Shown here in pieces: positions 17,714-26,381 of a stretch of 33,120 bases of DNA (position 1 is the stretch's first letter; every line of letters begins with the position of its first letter). Origin of the DNA: an uncultured Cytophaga sp. (GTDB taxonomy: Bacteria; Bacteroidota; Bacteroidia; Cytophagales; Cytophagaceae). Position numbers and translations under genes: made by a program. The stretch is from positions 1-33,120 of the forward strand of contig NZ_CALMGQ010000009.1 in the NCBI RefSeq assembly GCF_937863595.1, in the 5' to 3' direction. The notes beneath the pieces are model-generated. The model did no database searches, had not been told where the DNA came from, and was given only the letters and a program-made list of their open reading frames with translations.

Positions 17714-18490
17714 TTACCATTTAACCGTTTCTTTGTTTAAGAAAGCAGCAATTCCTTTTTTACAGTCTTCAGAACTGCGAGCCGTCGCATTCATTTCTGC
17801 AGCATACCTTAGCGCTTCATCTAAGGGCATTGAATGTATTTCTGATAACATTTGCTTGGTTAGCATCATAGATGTTTCGGAATTGTGTGCAATTAAGTGC
17901 TGTGCGAACTTCATTACTTCTTCTTCTAATTCTTCTTCAGATTCATAAATGGCATTGATGATGCCAAATTTTTGAGCCTCCGATGCTTTAATAACATTGC
18001 CACTCAACAACATCATACGCGCATGTGTTTCTCCAATTTTTTTAACTAGAAAATTCATCACAATTGCCGGAATAAAACCAATCCTCGATTCCGTGTATCC
18101 AAAATTTGCTTCTGGTATGCTAAAAGCAAAATCACATACGGTTACTAATCCGCAACCACCCGCCAAGGCATGTCCATTTACTTCAGCGATTACAACTTTA
18201 TTCAGGGTGTAAATTAATTTATACAACTCCATCAAATGGGTGGAATCTATTAAATTTTCTTTATACGTATTGTGTTGCAATTGTTGTAAATATTCTAAAT
18301 CCGCGCCTGCACAAAATGCAGGTCCTTCAGCCTTTAATACTATAATTTTTACAGCCGTGTTTTCTGAAAAAGATTTAAATGCTTCTTTCAATTCACTCGT
18401 AAATTGAAAATTAAGTGCATTTCTTTTTTCCGCACGATTTAAGCTAATATATCCGATGCGTTCGTGAATGTAAGTTTTTACGAATTCCAT
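17714..18490 (-). CDS. Enoyl-CoA hydratase/isomerase family protein (methylglutaconyl-CoA hydratase-like)
   Basis: A 258-aa crotonase-fold enzyme of normal length. The oxyanion-hole segments are FCAGADL (59-65) and GHALAGGCG (106-114). The position of the second catalytic glutamate is filled by Glu134 in GYTESRIGFIPA, followed by the family stretch in which the acyl pocket lies. The E-x-R-x-G-x-I-P-A form is like methylglutaconyl-CoA hydratases of leucine breakdown, but short-chain enoyl-CoA hydratase is equally possible. The first glutamate of classical crotonases is not at the usual place, as in many methylglutaconyl-CoA hydratases. Cytoplasmic. Its start lies 42 nt before the 3' end of the comEC gene upstream of it on the minus strand, so the two may be co-transcribed. 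Confidence 0.82.
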   Translation of the reverse strand: MEFVKTYIHERIGYISLNRAEKRNALNFQFTSELKEAFKSFSENTAVKIIVLKAEGPAFCAGADLEYLQQLQHNTYKENLIDSTHLMELYKLIYTLNKVVIAEVNGHALAGGCGLVTVCDFAFSIPEANFGYTESRIGFIPAIVMNFLVKKIGETHARMMLLSGNVIKASEAQKFGIINAIYESEEELEEEVMKFAQHLIAHNSETSMMLTKQMLSEIHSMPLDEALRYAAEMNATARSSEDCKKGIAAFLNKETVKW

Positions 18491-18532
18491 AATTATAGAA
18501 GTATATAATAAAGATACATAGAATTTATCACA

Positions 18533-20440
18533 TCATTTGAAATGTAAAACGGATTTTACTTTTAAAGAATGAAATTTTTGAGGGTGATAACGGCTGCTGT
18601 CTAATTCTTTATAAGAGTATAATGTATTTATGGGTACTGAAATAGTTGTGCAGTTTTTTTTAGTAATCCAAAGCATATTGTCATTTGCAATACAGGCTAT
18701 CATACCGCTGGATGTTGGTGGAGATGTATATTCTTGAATTTCAGCGAGATTGTAATATGCTTTTATCCGAGATAGATCGGCTGGTTTTGCGGGGATTTGA
18801 GTATATAAAGATGCATTTAAGCCTTGCATGGAAAGTACGGCAGATCGCTTTCCGTTGCTGATGAAAACTACTTCTGTTTTATGCTCTTGAAGGTATTCTT
18901 GTTGTATCCGATATCCACTCCAAACGAAGCAGATACATATACCAATGGCTACGGTTCGTTTCGTTAAGATAAAAGGATATTGGATGTAGAAGATAACAAT
19001 GCTCGATACAATTAAGGCTTCAAGCACACTAAAAGAGATAGGTTGAATACTACTATATGGCAACTCAGAAAATACATGCGCGCAGGTTGCGAACAATTCA
19101 ATAATCCATTGTGTGGCAATAAAGAGCCAAGTAAATGGAACGCCAAGACCCACAAAAAAAATGCTTATCATACTAGCAAATAGACCAATGGTAGAAATTG
19201 GAATTAAGATAATATTTGCAGGAATAAAATAAAGTGGAAAGGATTGAAAGTGATACAAAACAACAGGAAGCGTTGTGATTTGCGCGCAAACCGTTATGGA
19301 TAATCCTTCCATAAAATACTGTGCTATTTTATTCTTATATGCTATGTGTTTGGAAATATATTGATGCAAGGTTAAAATTCCTAAAACGGCCAACACAGAT
19401 AATTGAAATCCTAGATTCCATACTTGATACGGGCTACACCACAAAATAATTAACATGCTGGAACCAAGCGTATTTAATCCGCTGCCACGTTTTCGGAATG
19501 CATACGCTATTGCAAATAGGGCACACATAATGGAGGCGCGCAATACGGATGTGGAACAACCGCTTAATAATGTAAAATAACACAATACGATTAATGCCGT
19601 TATTAAAAACACAAAACGACTTTTTTGAGAACTTCCAAAGGGAATAAAAAGCAAAAAAAGTGCTTCATATATTAATGCCGTGTGCATACCCGAAACAGCC
19701 AATAAATGGGATACCCCACTTTTTAGAAAGGAATCCTTAGTTCCTTTATCCAGCTCTTCTCGATAGCCCAATAGTAGGCTTTCTGCTAAACCCTTCGATT
19801 GGGGTGTGGTGAATATCTGTGCAGTAGACTTTTTAAATTGCTTCCTACTTATTTCTATCCAATGATAAAAGATGTTTGATAGTGCATGAGAACTATCCTT
19901 GATGATTGAACAAAGCTCAATTTTTTGTTGAATACCATTGCTGAAAAGATAATTCTTATAGTCAAATTCAAAGGGAAGAACAGGTGCTTCTATGGGGATT
20001 GCCATTTTTGTTGTTGTAAATACATCTCCATAAGAAAGATGAATGGCTGTGTCCTTACAGATTACTAAAAATGTTTTGGCATCAAAAAAATCAAGAGCGG
20101 AAGAATGTATTTCTGTCGCTTCGAATTGTGTTTGAAAGGATTGTTTTTGTGGAAAGGAACTGATGCGTAATTTTTTGATTGCATGTGTTTCTGTTTGTTG
20201 CCAAGTATGCATCCTAAGTATACCTAAGCAACACATTAGTATACTGATGCTGATAAATAATTCTGTTTGATACGTGCGAGAAGGTTTTACGATTCTGAAA
20301 ACAATAAATAATAAACAGCCTACCGAAATAGTAGCTATCAATAAAAAAGGAATATGGAAATACTGTTCTACAATAATTCCTATTAATAGAAAAAAAGCAT
20401 AGCGCAACATCGGAATATGTTTCCGTGAAATTTCTCCCAT
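18533..20440 (-). CDS. comEC: ComEC/Rec2-type DNA uptake channel protein without MBL domain
   Basis: A 635-aa inner membrane protein. Two N-terminal hydrophobic segments (11-50) and one near 62-77 are followed by a DUF4131-like soluble part (90-190), then the Competence domain, recognised by LLLGYREELDKGTKDSFLKSG and HLLAVSGMHTALI (222-257), and eight or so membrane segments to about residue 520. The last 110 residues form a soluble tail without any HxHxDH motif, so the metallo-beta-lactamase-like domain of longer ComEC proteins is absent, as in many Bacteroidota homologues. Expected role: transport of single-stranded DNA across the inner membrane. The start may be Met1 or Met11. Confidence 0.85.
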   Translation of the reverse strand: MGEISRKHIPMLRYAFFLLIGIIVEQYFHIPFLLIATISVGCLLFIVFRIVKPSRTYQTELFISISILMCCLGILRMHTWQQTETHAIKKLRISSFPQKQSFQTQFEATEIHSSALDFFDAKTFLVICKDTAIHLSYGDVFTTTKMAIPIEAPVLPFEFDYKNYLFSNGIQQKIELCSIIKDSSHALSNIFYHWIEISRKQFKKSTAQIFTTPQSKGLAESLLLGYREELDKGTKDSFLKSGVSHLLAVSGMHTALIYEALFLLFIPFGSSQKSRFVFLITALIVLCYFTLLSGCSTSVLRASIMCALFAIAYAFRKRGSGLNTLGSSMLIILWCSPYQVWNLGFQLSVLAVLGILTLHQYISKHIAYKNKIAQYFMEGLSITVCAQITTLPVVLYHFQSFPLYFIPANIILIPISTIGLFASMISIFFVGLGVPFTWLFIATQWIIELFATCAHVFSELPYSSIQPISFSVLEALIVSSIVIFYIQYPFILTKRTVAIGICICFVWSGYRIQQEYLQEHKTEVVFISNGKRSAVLSMQGLNASLYTQIPAKPADLSRIKAYYNLAEIQEYTSPPTSSGMIACIANDNMLWITKKNCTTISVPINTLYSYKELDSSRYHPQKFHSLKVKSVLHFK

Positions 20441-20569
20441 AGCTGACAGGATTAAAAATTGGTTTAAAAGAATCTTTTAAATTAACGCATTAGAATGTAA
20501 ATCGGAGGGGTTTGCAGAATTGATTTGCAAAATATTAACGAAAGATAATGGGTGTGGGCTTTTTCGGTC

Positions 20570-20634
20570 CCTTTCGACTAATGTCGTCGCTTAAAGCGAA
20601 CATATTAGTCGAAAGGAAGATGGGTATTTTTTTT
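20570..20634 (+). terminator. Nested hairpin in the protease-comEC gap
   Basis: A perfect 13-bp stem (20570-20582 with 20604-20616) contains a second small stem around 20586-20598. A T run (20627-20634) follows on the plus strand about 10 nt later. The genes on both sides are on the minus strand, so the T run is on the wrong side for terminating the protease gene; the hairpin may instead stabilise or process the minus-strand transcript, or be a dispersed repeat. Confidence 0.45.
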
Positions 20635-20651
20635 GATACTAGACTAAAAAT

Positions 20652-22514
20652 TTACTGCTTCACTATTTTTCGAACCAGTTTTTGATTTCCTTCTGAAACT
20701 TGTAATATATATATACCACTTGCCAAGCCAGACAAATCCATTTCTCTGGTATAGCTGTATACATTTTGATCTTGTGTTTTTAATATCAGTTGGCCAAGTA
20801 AATTATAAAGTACATAATCTATGTTTCTCTTTCCTTCAAATACAGACGTAATTTTAATGATGTCTGATGCGGGGTTGGGGTATACGTTTACAAACAAGGT
20901 AGGGGAAGAAGCTGTGATATTGATGTTGTCTAAATAAAATGTATTTATTCCTTTCGAAAAAGATACAAACTTTATTCGCATACCTGCATTATTGGAATAG
21001 GTAGATAGGTCTATTTCCGTGGTTTGCCATTCGTCTGCTGTAGGTTTAAATAAAGACCGTTGTTGATTCGTACTTGTAAAGTCGTTTCCATACAAGCGTT
21101 TAATTAATACCCAGTTATTAGAACAACCTTGTGTTACATACACACCAATACTGTCGGTTTGTCCATTTTTTACTTTGGGGCTATAAGCCCAATCAAAGAA
21201 TAGTGTAGGCGATAGTACAGTTTTTAAATTAAGGTAAGGAGAAATATAACTCACTGAATACTTATGCGTATTTGGAATGCTCTCTACATATACACTATCA
21301 TTGGTAACCGAAGTACAATAACCTCCTTTATCAAAAGCACTGTAGTTATTTAATTCAAATCCTTTTGTGTATGTGCTACTGCTGTTGGGGTTGATGCTAC
21401 TCCAACCATCTGAACTGATGTCGCTATCTTCAAATGACTTTGCATAAGGAGCTGCTAAAATTGTTCCGGTGATGTTGCAACAACCCAATGAAGAAAATAA
21501 GGCATAGCGTCTTGCACTAAATTCCATAGTGCTGCGCATACGCGATTTCTGATCTTGAGTAAATAAATTCATACATCCATCATCCGAATAATCCATATAG
21601 TTTTGGATCATGCGTGATGGAGTACATACAACCGAACCACTGCCGGTGGGGATATTACTACAAAGCGGAACAGCTGATGTGAATGCATTTCCACAAGGAG
21701 GTGTATCCGCACAATAATCGGTTAGCGAACAATCACCACTATTGTAATCGCCCCAAGGGTGAGATAAGCCAAACCAATGGCCAACTTCATGCGTCGTAGT
21801 TCTTCCTAAATTATATTTCGATTGTAAGTTGCCAATCGTTCCAAAGGCTGTATAATCAATCACTACGCCATCTGTCTCTGCTACTCCATCGTTTGGGTCT
21901 AATCCTGTAATGCTAGAAGATCCGGGTTGTTGCGCATAGCCTAATACATTACCACTAATATCGCAGACCCAAATATTTAAATATTGATCGCTGGGCCAAT
22001 ACGTTAATGAGCTCAGCAAACTTGCATCATACACACCATAGCTTGCTTTATTGTTGTAGGTACGCGTAATACCAGAGGTATAATTTCCAAATGGGTCTCT
22101 GTTGGCAAGGCAAAATTGCAATTTGACATTTGCCGCAATGGGTAGATAGCCTACTGGCGTATTAACTTGATCTGCATTGAGGCGTTGGTAATCGTTATTG
22201 AGCACTGTAATTTGAGATTGTATTTGTGCATCACTGATGTTTTTGCCACCAATTGTGCCACTCAATACATCATGTACAACATGTATCACAACGGGTATGT
22301 GAATAACGGTATCCGTGCTTGCACTTGTTCTCAACGAATTTCGTTGGAGTTGCCCCAACTCCTTTTTGAATGCATTTATTTGCTTAAAAGCTTCTGGCTT
22401 CGTTGCTTTTAAATGTTGCATGTATTCCTCCGAACCGCATCTGCCGCCTGTTTGTGACCAGCTATTAAAGCAGATACATGAAAAAAATGTTAAAAATAGT
22501 ACTATCGATTTCAT
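20652..22514 (-). CDS. Secreted M43 (pappalysin-type) metalloprotease with T9SS sorting domain
   Basis: A 620-aa secreted zinc protease. A signal peptide spans residues 1-20 (ending SWSQ). The catalytic site HEVGHWFGLSH (242-252) is the HExxHxxGxxH zinc motif with His242, Glu243, His246 and His252; a Met-turn candidate is Met307 in YMDYSDDGCM. Several Cys lie between them, as in family M43B. Residues about 350-530 form a jelly-roll (MAM-like or galactose-binding-like) domain. The last 80 residues start with VYPNPASD and end with GIYILQVSEGNQKLVRKIV, a type A T9SS sorting domain, so the protein should cross the outer membrane and be anchored or released. The start overlaps the phoH stop by 4 nt (ATGA), an unusual coupling for a secreted enzyme. 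Confidence 0.9.
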   Translation of the reverse strand: MKSIVLFLTFFSCICFNSWSQTGGRCGSEEYMQHLKATKPEAFKQINAFKKELGQLQRNSLRTSASTDTVIHIPVVIHVVHDVLSGTIGGKNISDAQIQSQITVLNNDYQRLNADQVNTPVGYLPIAANVKLQFCLANRDPFGNYTSGITRTYNNKASYGVYDASLLSSLTYWPSDQYLNIWVCDISGNVLGYAQQPGSSSITGLDPNDGVAETDGVVIDYTAFGTIGNLQSKYNLGRTTTHEVGHWFGLSHPWGDYNSGDCSLTDYCADTPPCGNAFTSAVPLCSNIPTGSGSVVCTPSRMIQNYMDYSDDGCMNLFTQDQKSRMRSTMEFSARRYALFSSLGCCNITGTILAAPYAKSFEDSDISSDGWSSINPNSSSTYTKGFELNNYSAFDKGGYCTSVTNDSVYVESIPNTHKYSVSYISPYLNLKTVLSPTLFFDWAYSPKVKNGQTDSIGVYVTQGCSNNWVLIKRLYGNDFTSTNQQRSLFKPTADEWQTTEIDLSTYSNNAGMRIKFVSFSKGINTFYLDNINITASSPTLFVNVYPNPASDIIKITSVFEGKRNIDYVLYNLLGQLILKTQDQNVYSYTREMDLSGLASGIYILQVSEGNQKLVRKIVKQ

Positions 22515-23500
22515 TCGTTTTTCTTTTCTTCTTTTTCGTAAGCTTCCAAAATACTTTCGACAAGTTTGTGACGCATCACATCTTTTTTATCCAGCTCAAT
22601 CATGGCAATACCTTTTATCCCTTTCAAGATTTTAGTTGCCTCAACCAAACCCGATTTTTGATTGCGGGGCAAATCGATTTGAGAGCCATCGCCTGTTACC
22701 ACCATTTTGCAATTATTACCCATACGTGTCAAAAACATTTTGATTTGCATGGCCGTAGTATTTTGCGCTTCATCTAATAAAATGAATGCACCGTGTAAGG
22801 TACGTCCACGCATATAGGCAAGAGGCGCAATTTCAATAACGTTGTTTTCGTAATAATATTTCAGCTTTTCTGCCGGAATCATATCTTCTAAGGCATCGTA
22901 AATAGGACGCAAGTAGGGATCGATTTTTTCTTTTAAATCACCTGGTAAGAAACCCAAACTTTCGCCTGCTTCAACAGCGGGTCTGGTAATAATGATTTTT
23001 TTAATCTCTTTATTTTTTAATGCACGTACTGCAAGTGCAACCGAAATATAGGTTTTACCTGTACCTGCAGGTCCCAATACAAACATGAGATCATTATCAC
23101 GAATACCCGTAACAATCTTTTGTTGATTGATGGTACGTGCTTTAATAATGATTCCTTTATTGCCATGCAAAATAATGTCGTCATCTATGTTGGTACTAGC
23201 AGTACTGCCTTCGCCAACCACTAGGCCATGCTGCGTAGCTAATTCATCCGAACTTAAAATGGAACGTACATATTTGTCGTCCAGATACCCATATTTATGA
23301 AAGTATATTTGCAAGGTATCAATCACATCCGCTATGCGTTGAACTTCCAACATACTGCCAATGATTTTTATTTCATTGCCGCGACTGATAATCTTCGACT
23401 TTGGGAAAGCTGTAACCACTTCATTGATATTCTTATTATGAACACCCATGAATTCTGCAATCGGCAGATCTTCTAGATTAATTATTTTTTCTACAACCAA
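22511..23500 (-). CDS. phoH: PhoH family ATPase
   Basis: A 329-aa PhoH-like protein of typical length. The N-terminal 60 residues form a small KH/R3H-like RNA-binding region; the ATPase has Walker A GPAGTGKT (143-150), Walker B LLDEAQN (241-247) and VTGDGSQIDLP (268-278) as sensor. PhoH proteins are SF1-related ATPases linked to RNA metabolism and stress; the exact role is unsettled. ATG at 23500. It is divergent from the SAM hydrolase gene across 109 bp and overlaps the downstream protease gene by 4 nt. Confidence 0.9.
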   Translation of the reverse strand: MVVEKIINLEDLPIAEFMGVHNKNINEVVTAFPKSKIISRGNEIKIIGSMLEVQRIADVIDTLQIYFHKYGYLDDKYVRSILSSDELATQHGLVVGEGSTASTNIDDDIILHGNKGIIIKARTINQQKIVTGIRDNDLMFVLGPAGTGKTYISVALAVRALKNKEIKKIIITRPAVEAGESLGFLPGDLKEKIDPYLRPIYDALEDMIPAEKLKYYYENNVIEIAPLAYMRGRTLHGAFILLDEAQNTTAMQIKMFLTRMGNNCKMVVTGDGSQIDLPRNQKSGLVEATKILKGIKGIAMIELDKKDVMRHKLVESILEAYEKEEKKNE

Positions 23501-23581
23501 TTCTATTCTTGTTAATGTTAGAACAACACGATAAAAAAATGTATTTTTACTTTACAGATTTACCGTTTTTCGCTTTATAAT

Positions 23582-23589
23582 CAAATATA
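23582..23589 (-). promoter_or_regulatory. Candidate -7 box for phoH
   Basis: On the minus strand this reads TATATTTG, a perfect TAnnTTTG match about 80 nt before the phoH start. The nearest TTG is 24 nt further upstream, slightly far for the -33 element. Confidence 0.3.
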
Positions 23590-23609
23590 CTAAAAAGACA
23601 GATTGGTTT

Positions 23610-24383
23610 ATGGCAATTATTACTTTTATGTCGGATTTTGGCTGGCGTGACCCTTACGTCGCTTCAATTAAGGCAAAAATTTTGTCGCTCAACCATAACG
23701 TGCAAATTGTTGATATTTCGCATGAGATAGAGCATTTCAATATACCGCATGCAGCGTATGTAATGCGCAATGTTTTTAGAGATTTCCCCAAAGGTACCGT
23801 ACATTTGGTGTGTGTCAATACTCCCATGACGGGCAAGGAGAAAATGGTCGCCATAAAATTAGAAGAGCATTATTTCGTGGGCATGGATACGGGTTTCTTC
23901 TCCTTGCTGAGCGATAAACTTCCAACTGTAATTGTTGAATTAAGAAAAGACGATAAATACGCACCAGTTTTCCCCGAGCGAAGTACGCTAGCTACCTCAG
24001 CTGTGTCTTTGGCGAGTGGTAGTTCCATTTACAATATGGGTGTCGAATTAAAGCAATTGGGTTCAATGATGTTGCCGCAAGTGAAGGTTACTAAAAATCA
24101 AATCTGGGGCAAAGTCATTCACATTGACCATTACGGTAATTTGATCACCAACATTACCACAGAGATGTTTGATAAAGTGCATGACGCTCGTTCCTATACG
24201 GTGATGTTTTCCAGAGAGCAGTTAGAAATTATTTCTACCACTTATAATTCGGTAGAAAGCGGGGAGTGCGTGGCAGTATTCAACAGCAGCGGCAACCTGG
24301 AGATAGCGATTTGTCATGGCAATGCAGCAGAACTGTTGGGCTTGCAGTATGACAGTCAGGTACAGATACGGTTTGTAGATTAG
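23610..24383 (+). CDS. SAM hydroxide adenosyltransferase (DUF62)
   Basis: A 257-aa protein of the fluorinase/chlorinase superfamily, non-halogenating branch, which uses water to split S-adenosylmethionine into adenosine and methionine. The N-terminus TFMSDFGWRDPYV (5-17) is the diagnostic start of the family, followed by VDISHEIEHFNI (34-45), FPKGTVHLVCVN (59-70) and, in the C-terminal barrel, IHIDHYGNLITNI. The family's VDPGVG stretch is changed here to VNTPMTG (69-75), a feature I take to be common in Bacteroidota homologues. Length is normal. It may have its own promoter in the phoH gap; an inverted repeat begins 8 nt after its stop. Confidence 0.85.
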   Translation: MAIITFMSDFGWRDPYVASIKAKILSLNHNVQIVDISHEIEHFNIPHAAYVMRNVFRDFPKGTVHLVCVNTPMTGKEKMVAIKLEEHYFVGMDTGFFSLLSDKLPTVIVELRKDDKYAPVFPERSTLATSAVSLASGSSIYNMGVELKQLGSMMLPQVKVTKNQIWGKVIHIDHYGNLITNITTEMFDKVHDARSYTVMFSREQLEIISTTYNSVESGECVAVFNSSGNLEIAICHGNAAELLGLQYDSQVQIRFVD

Positions 24384-24391
24384 TCTCTAGT

Positions 24392-24582
24392 AAGTACAAA
24401 GTATGGAGTACAGAGTACAAAGTACTGAATCAGCAACATCAGCTTTATACCTCAGATGTACATTAGCAATAGACAGTCGGGTACTTTTAAATTTCTAGAG
24501 GTGGCTTGTTCATATTCATTCAAAAAAATAATTTTATCCTAATAATCAATACTTTGTACTCTGTACTCCATACTTTGTACTT
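24392..24582. repeat. 33-bp perfect inverted repeat around a 125-bp core
   Basis: The left arm (24392-24424) and the right arm (24550-24582) are exact reverse complements over 33 bp. Each arm is itself built from two copies of AGTACAAAGTA separated by a short spacer. The enclosed 125 bp holds no gene. No target-site duplication is apparent at the outer ends. It could be a small non-autonomous element, a recurring intergenic repeat, or a large hairpin at the end of the SAM hydrolase transcript. Confidence 0.8.
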
Positions 24583-24588
24583 TCCTCC

Positions 24589-24619
24589 TTTGCTTTTCCG
24601 CAAAATATCCTTACTTTTG
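24589..24619 (+). promoter_or_regulatory. Bacteroidota-type promoter of tRNA-Leu
   Basis: TTTG (24589-24592), a 19-nt spacer, and TACTTTTG (24612-24619), both boxes matching the Bacteroidota consensus exactly. It begins 7 nt after the inverted repeat and lies about 43 nt before the tRNA. Confidence 0.7.
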
Positions 24620-24661
24620 CATCCCTACATAGAAGATGTAGATCGCTTCTGCGAAGATAAT

Positions 24662-24743
24662 GCCTGGATGGCGGAACTGGTAGACGCGCACGACTCAAAA
24701 TCGTGTACCGTGAGGTGTGTCGGTTCGATTCCGACTCTAGGTA
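24662..24743 (+). tRNA. tRNA-Leu(CAA)
   Basis: An 82-nt class II tRNA. The acceptor stem pairs 24662-24668 with 24736-24742 (two G-U pairs) and the discriminator is A. The anticodon stem is CACGA/TCGTG with loop CTCAAAA, giving anticodon CAA (24696-24698), which reads UUG. The T arm is GTCGG-TTCGATT-CCGAC and a long variable arm lies between. CCA is not encoded. It has its own promoter and a terminator. tRNA genes are frequent integration sites, and the defence operon starts about 300 bp downstream. Confidence 0.95.
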
Positions 24744-24755
24744 CAATTAATGACT

Positions 24756-24785
24756 AAAGCCACTGATAATCAGTGGCTTTTTTGT
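24756..24785 (+). terminator. Rho-independent terminator of tRNA-Leu
   Basis: A perfect 11-bp stem (24756-24766 with 24770-24780), loop TAA and a run of six T (24778-24783). Confidence 0.93.
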
Positions 24786-24788
24786 TTT

Positions 24789-24807
24789 TGTTGTCAAAAT
24801 GTTGTCA
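24789..24807 (+). repeat. Two 8-bp direct repeats after the tRNA terminator
   Basis: TGTTGTCA occurs at 24789-24796 and 24800-24807, 11 bp apart, about one helical turn. This spacing could suit a protein that binds one face of the DNA, for example a recombinase arm site or regulator; there is no integrase gene in the window to support it. Confidence 0.4.
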
Positions 24808-25040
24808 GAAATAGTGTTAATTTAGAAGGTTTCTACATAAAATATAGTGGAATGCTATAGAATTATATAGATTACAACATTAATAATAAAACATTCTAAT
24901 AGCTTTTTGGACGTAGTTTATGAATTTCACATTATTTTTTATCAATCACCATATAAGTTAGTATAAAAGTTGGTACTCAATTATGAGCAAACGATTTTGT
25001 ATTTTGCGAAAATTAAATACAAGAGAAGGATTTAGACGAG
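24808..25040. other. AT-rich leader of the defence operon
   Basis: No gene is seen here on either strand. Near the 3' end a TTG (24970-24972) and a TATTTTG stretch (25000-25006) could form a degenerate promoter, and GAGAAGGA (25023-25030) is a possible ribosome binding site before the methyltransferase ATG at 25041. No repressor or controller gene and no clear operator is visible. Confidence 0.35.
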
Positions 25041-26381
25041 ATGAAATTTATAGATTTATTCGCAGGACTTGGGGGGTTTCATAAAGCATTGCACGAACTT
25101 GGGCATGAATGTGTCTTTGCGAGTGAACTTAATCCTGTACTAAGAGAGACATACAAAATGAATTGGGGAAAGGATATAAATATTCAAGGCGATATCCGAA
25201 AAATTGTAGAAAATGATATTGATAGTATACCGAAACACGATATATTATGTGCAGGGTTTCCTTGTCAGCCATTCTCTAAGGCCGGTAAACAAATGGGTAG
25301 AGAGGATGAAAGAGGTACATTGTTTGATGAGATTATAAAAATATTAGAACATAGGACTCCTACATATTTTATTTTAGAAAATGTGCGATTTATTGCAAAA
25401 CATAATAATGAAGAAACTTGGAATGCGATGAAAGCAGAGTTTGATCGATTAGGATATACAGTAGATCATAGAGATTATTCACCACATGAATTTGGAATTC
25501 CACAACATAGACAACGTATTTTTATCGTTGGTTCGCTAATTGGACTTGAACATTTTAGTTTTGATAAAGTTGATAAGAGTAGGAAAGCAGTAATAGAACT
25601 AGAAAAATTTCTTGAAAGTAATCCTACTGATGCAAAGAAATTATCTAAAGCTAATCAAGATTGTATAAAACTTTGGCAAGAACTTATTGATTCTGTTCCC
25701 AAAGAAGTTAAAATACCAGGTTTTCCAATTTGGGGGATGGAGTTTGGTGCAACTTATCCTTTTGAAGAGAGTTTTCCGCATCTTCTTTCAGAAATGGAAT
25801 TGGCACAATACAAAGGTAATTTCGGATGTAGTTTAAAAGGAATGACTAAAGAACAACAATTAGCTAATTTACCTAGCTATGCAAGAGTTGAGAATGATTT
25901 CCCTGTTTGGAAAAGAAGGTATATTAAACAAAGTAGATTGTTTTATAAAGACAATAAAAAATATATCCAAGATGTGGTTTCTAGAATTGCGACTCTTCCG
26001 TCTCAAAGTTGGCAAAAATTAGAATGGAATGTTGGAGATGGAAAACGTAAAATTAATAATTATATAATTCAGTTTAGAGCTTCAGGTATTAGAGTAAAGA
26101 AAGCTGATTTTTTTCCATCGCTAGTTTGTACTAATACACAGATCCCTATAATTGGTTGGGAGAAAAGATATATTACTAAAGTTGAAGGATTAAAATTGCA
26201 ATCATTGACAGGTTTGAAATTACCTTCAAATGATAATGCAGCATTTAAGGCTCTTGGAAATGCTGTTAATTCAAAAATAGTAAAATTAATAGCTACACAA
26301 CTTTTAATAGATAATAAATTAAATACAGTTGCAAATCCAAATAATCAGTTACCCTCAAAACTCCATGGAAAAGCAAGATAA
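25041..26381 (+). CDS. DNA (cytosine-5-)-methyltransferase of the defence operon
   Basis: A 446-aa C5-cytosine methyltransferase. Motif I is DLFAGLGGF (5-13), motif IV with the nucleophile is GFPCQPFS (72-79, Cys75), motif VI is ENV (113-115), motif VIII is QHRQR (155-159) and motif X is ALGNAVNS near 405-412. A long stretch (about 165-390) between motifs VIII and X holds the target recognition region and appears larger than in the simplest members. It should methylate cytosine in a specific site; the site cannot be read from sequence. As first gene of the operon it probably marks host DNA for protection. Its last 17 nt overlap the ATPase gene. No Vsr-type nuclease lies next to it. Confidence 0.93.
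   Translation: MKFIDLFAGLGGFHKALHELGHECVFASELNPVLRETYKMNWGKDINIQGDIRKIVENDIDSIPKHDILCAGFPCQPFSKAGKQMGREDERGTLFDEIIKILEHRTPTYFILENVRFIAKHNNEETWNAMKAEFDRLGYTVDHRDYSPHEFGIPQHRQRIFIVGSLIGLEHFSFDKVDKSRKAVIELEKFLESNPTDAKKLSKANQDCIKLWQELIDSVPKEVKIPGFPIWGMEFGATYPFEESFPHLLSEMELAQYKGNFGCSLKGMTKEQQLANLPSYARVENDFPVWKRRYIKQSRLFYKDNKKYIQDVVSRIATLPSQSWQKLEWNVGDGKRKINNYIIQFRASGIRVKKADFFPSLVCTNTQIPIIGWEKRYITKVEGLKLQSLTGLKLPSNDNAAFKALGNAVNSKIVKLIATQLLIDNKLNTVANPNNQLPSKLHGKAR

Noticed and set aside
22167..22777. Several 80-106-aa plus-strand frames opposite the protease and phoH genes
   Set aside because: They are antisense to well-supported coding regions, without signal, domain or ribosome site.
24506..24757. 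83-aa reading frame across the tRNA
   Set aside because: It runs through the tRNA-Leu gene and its promoter; chance frame.
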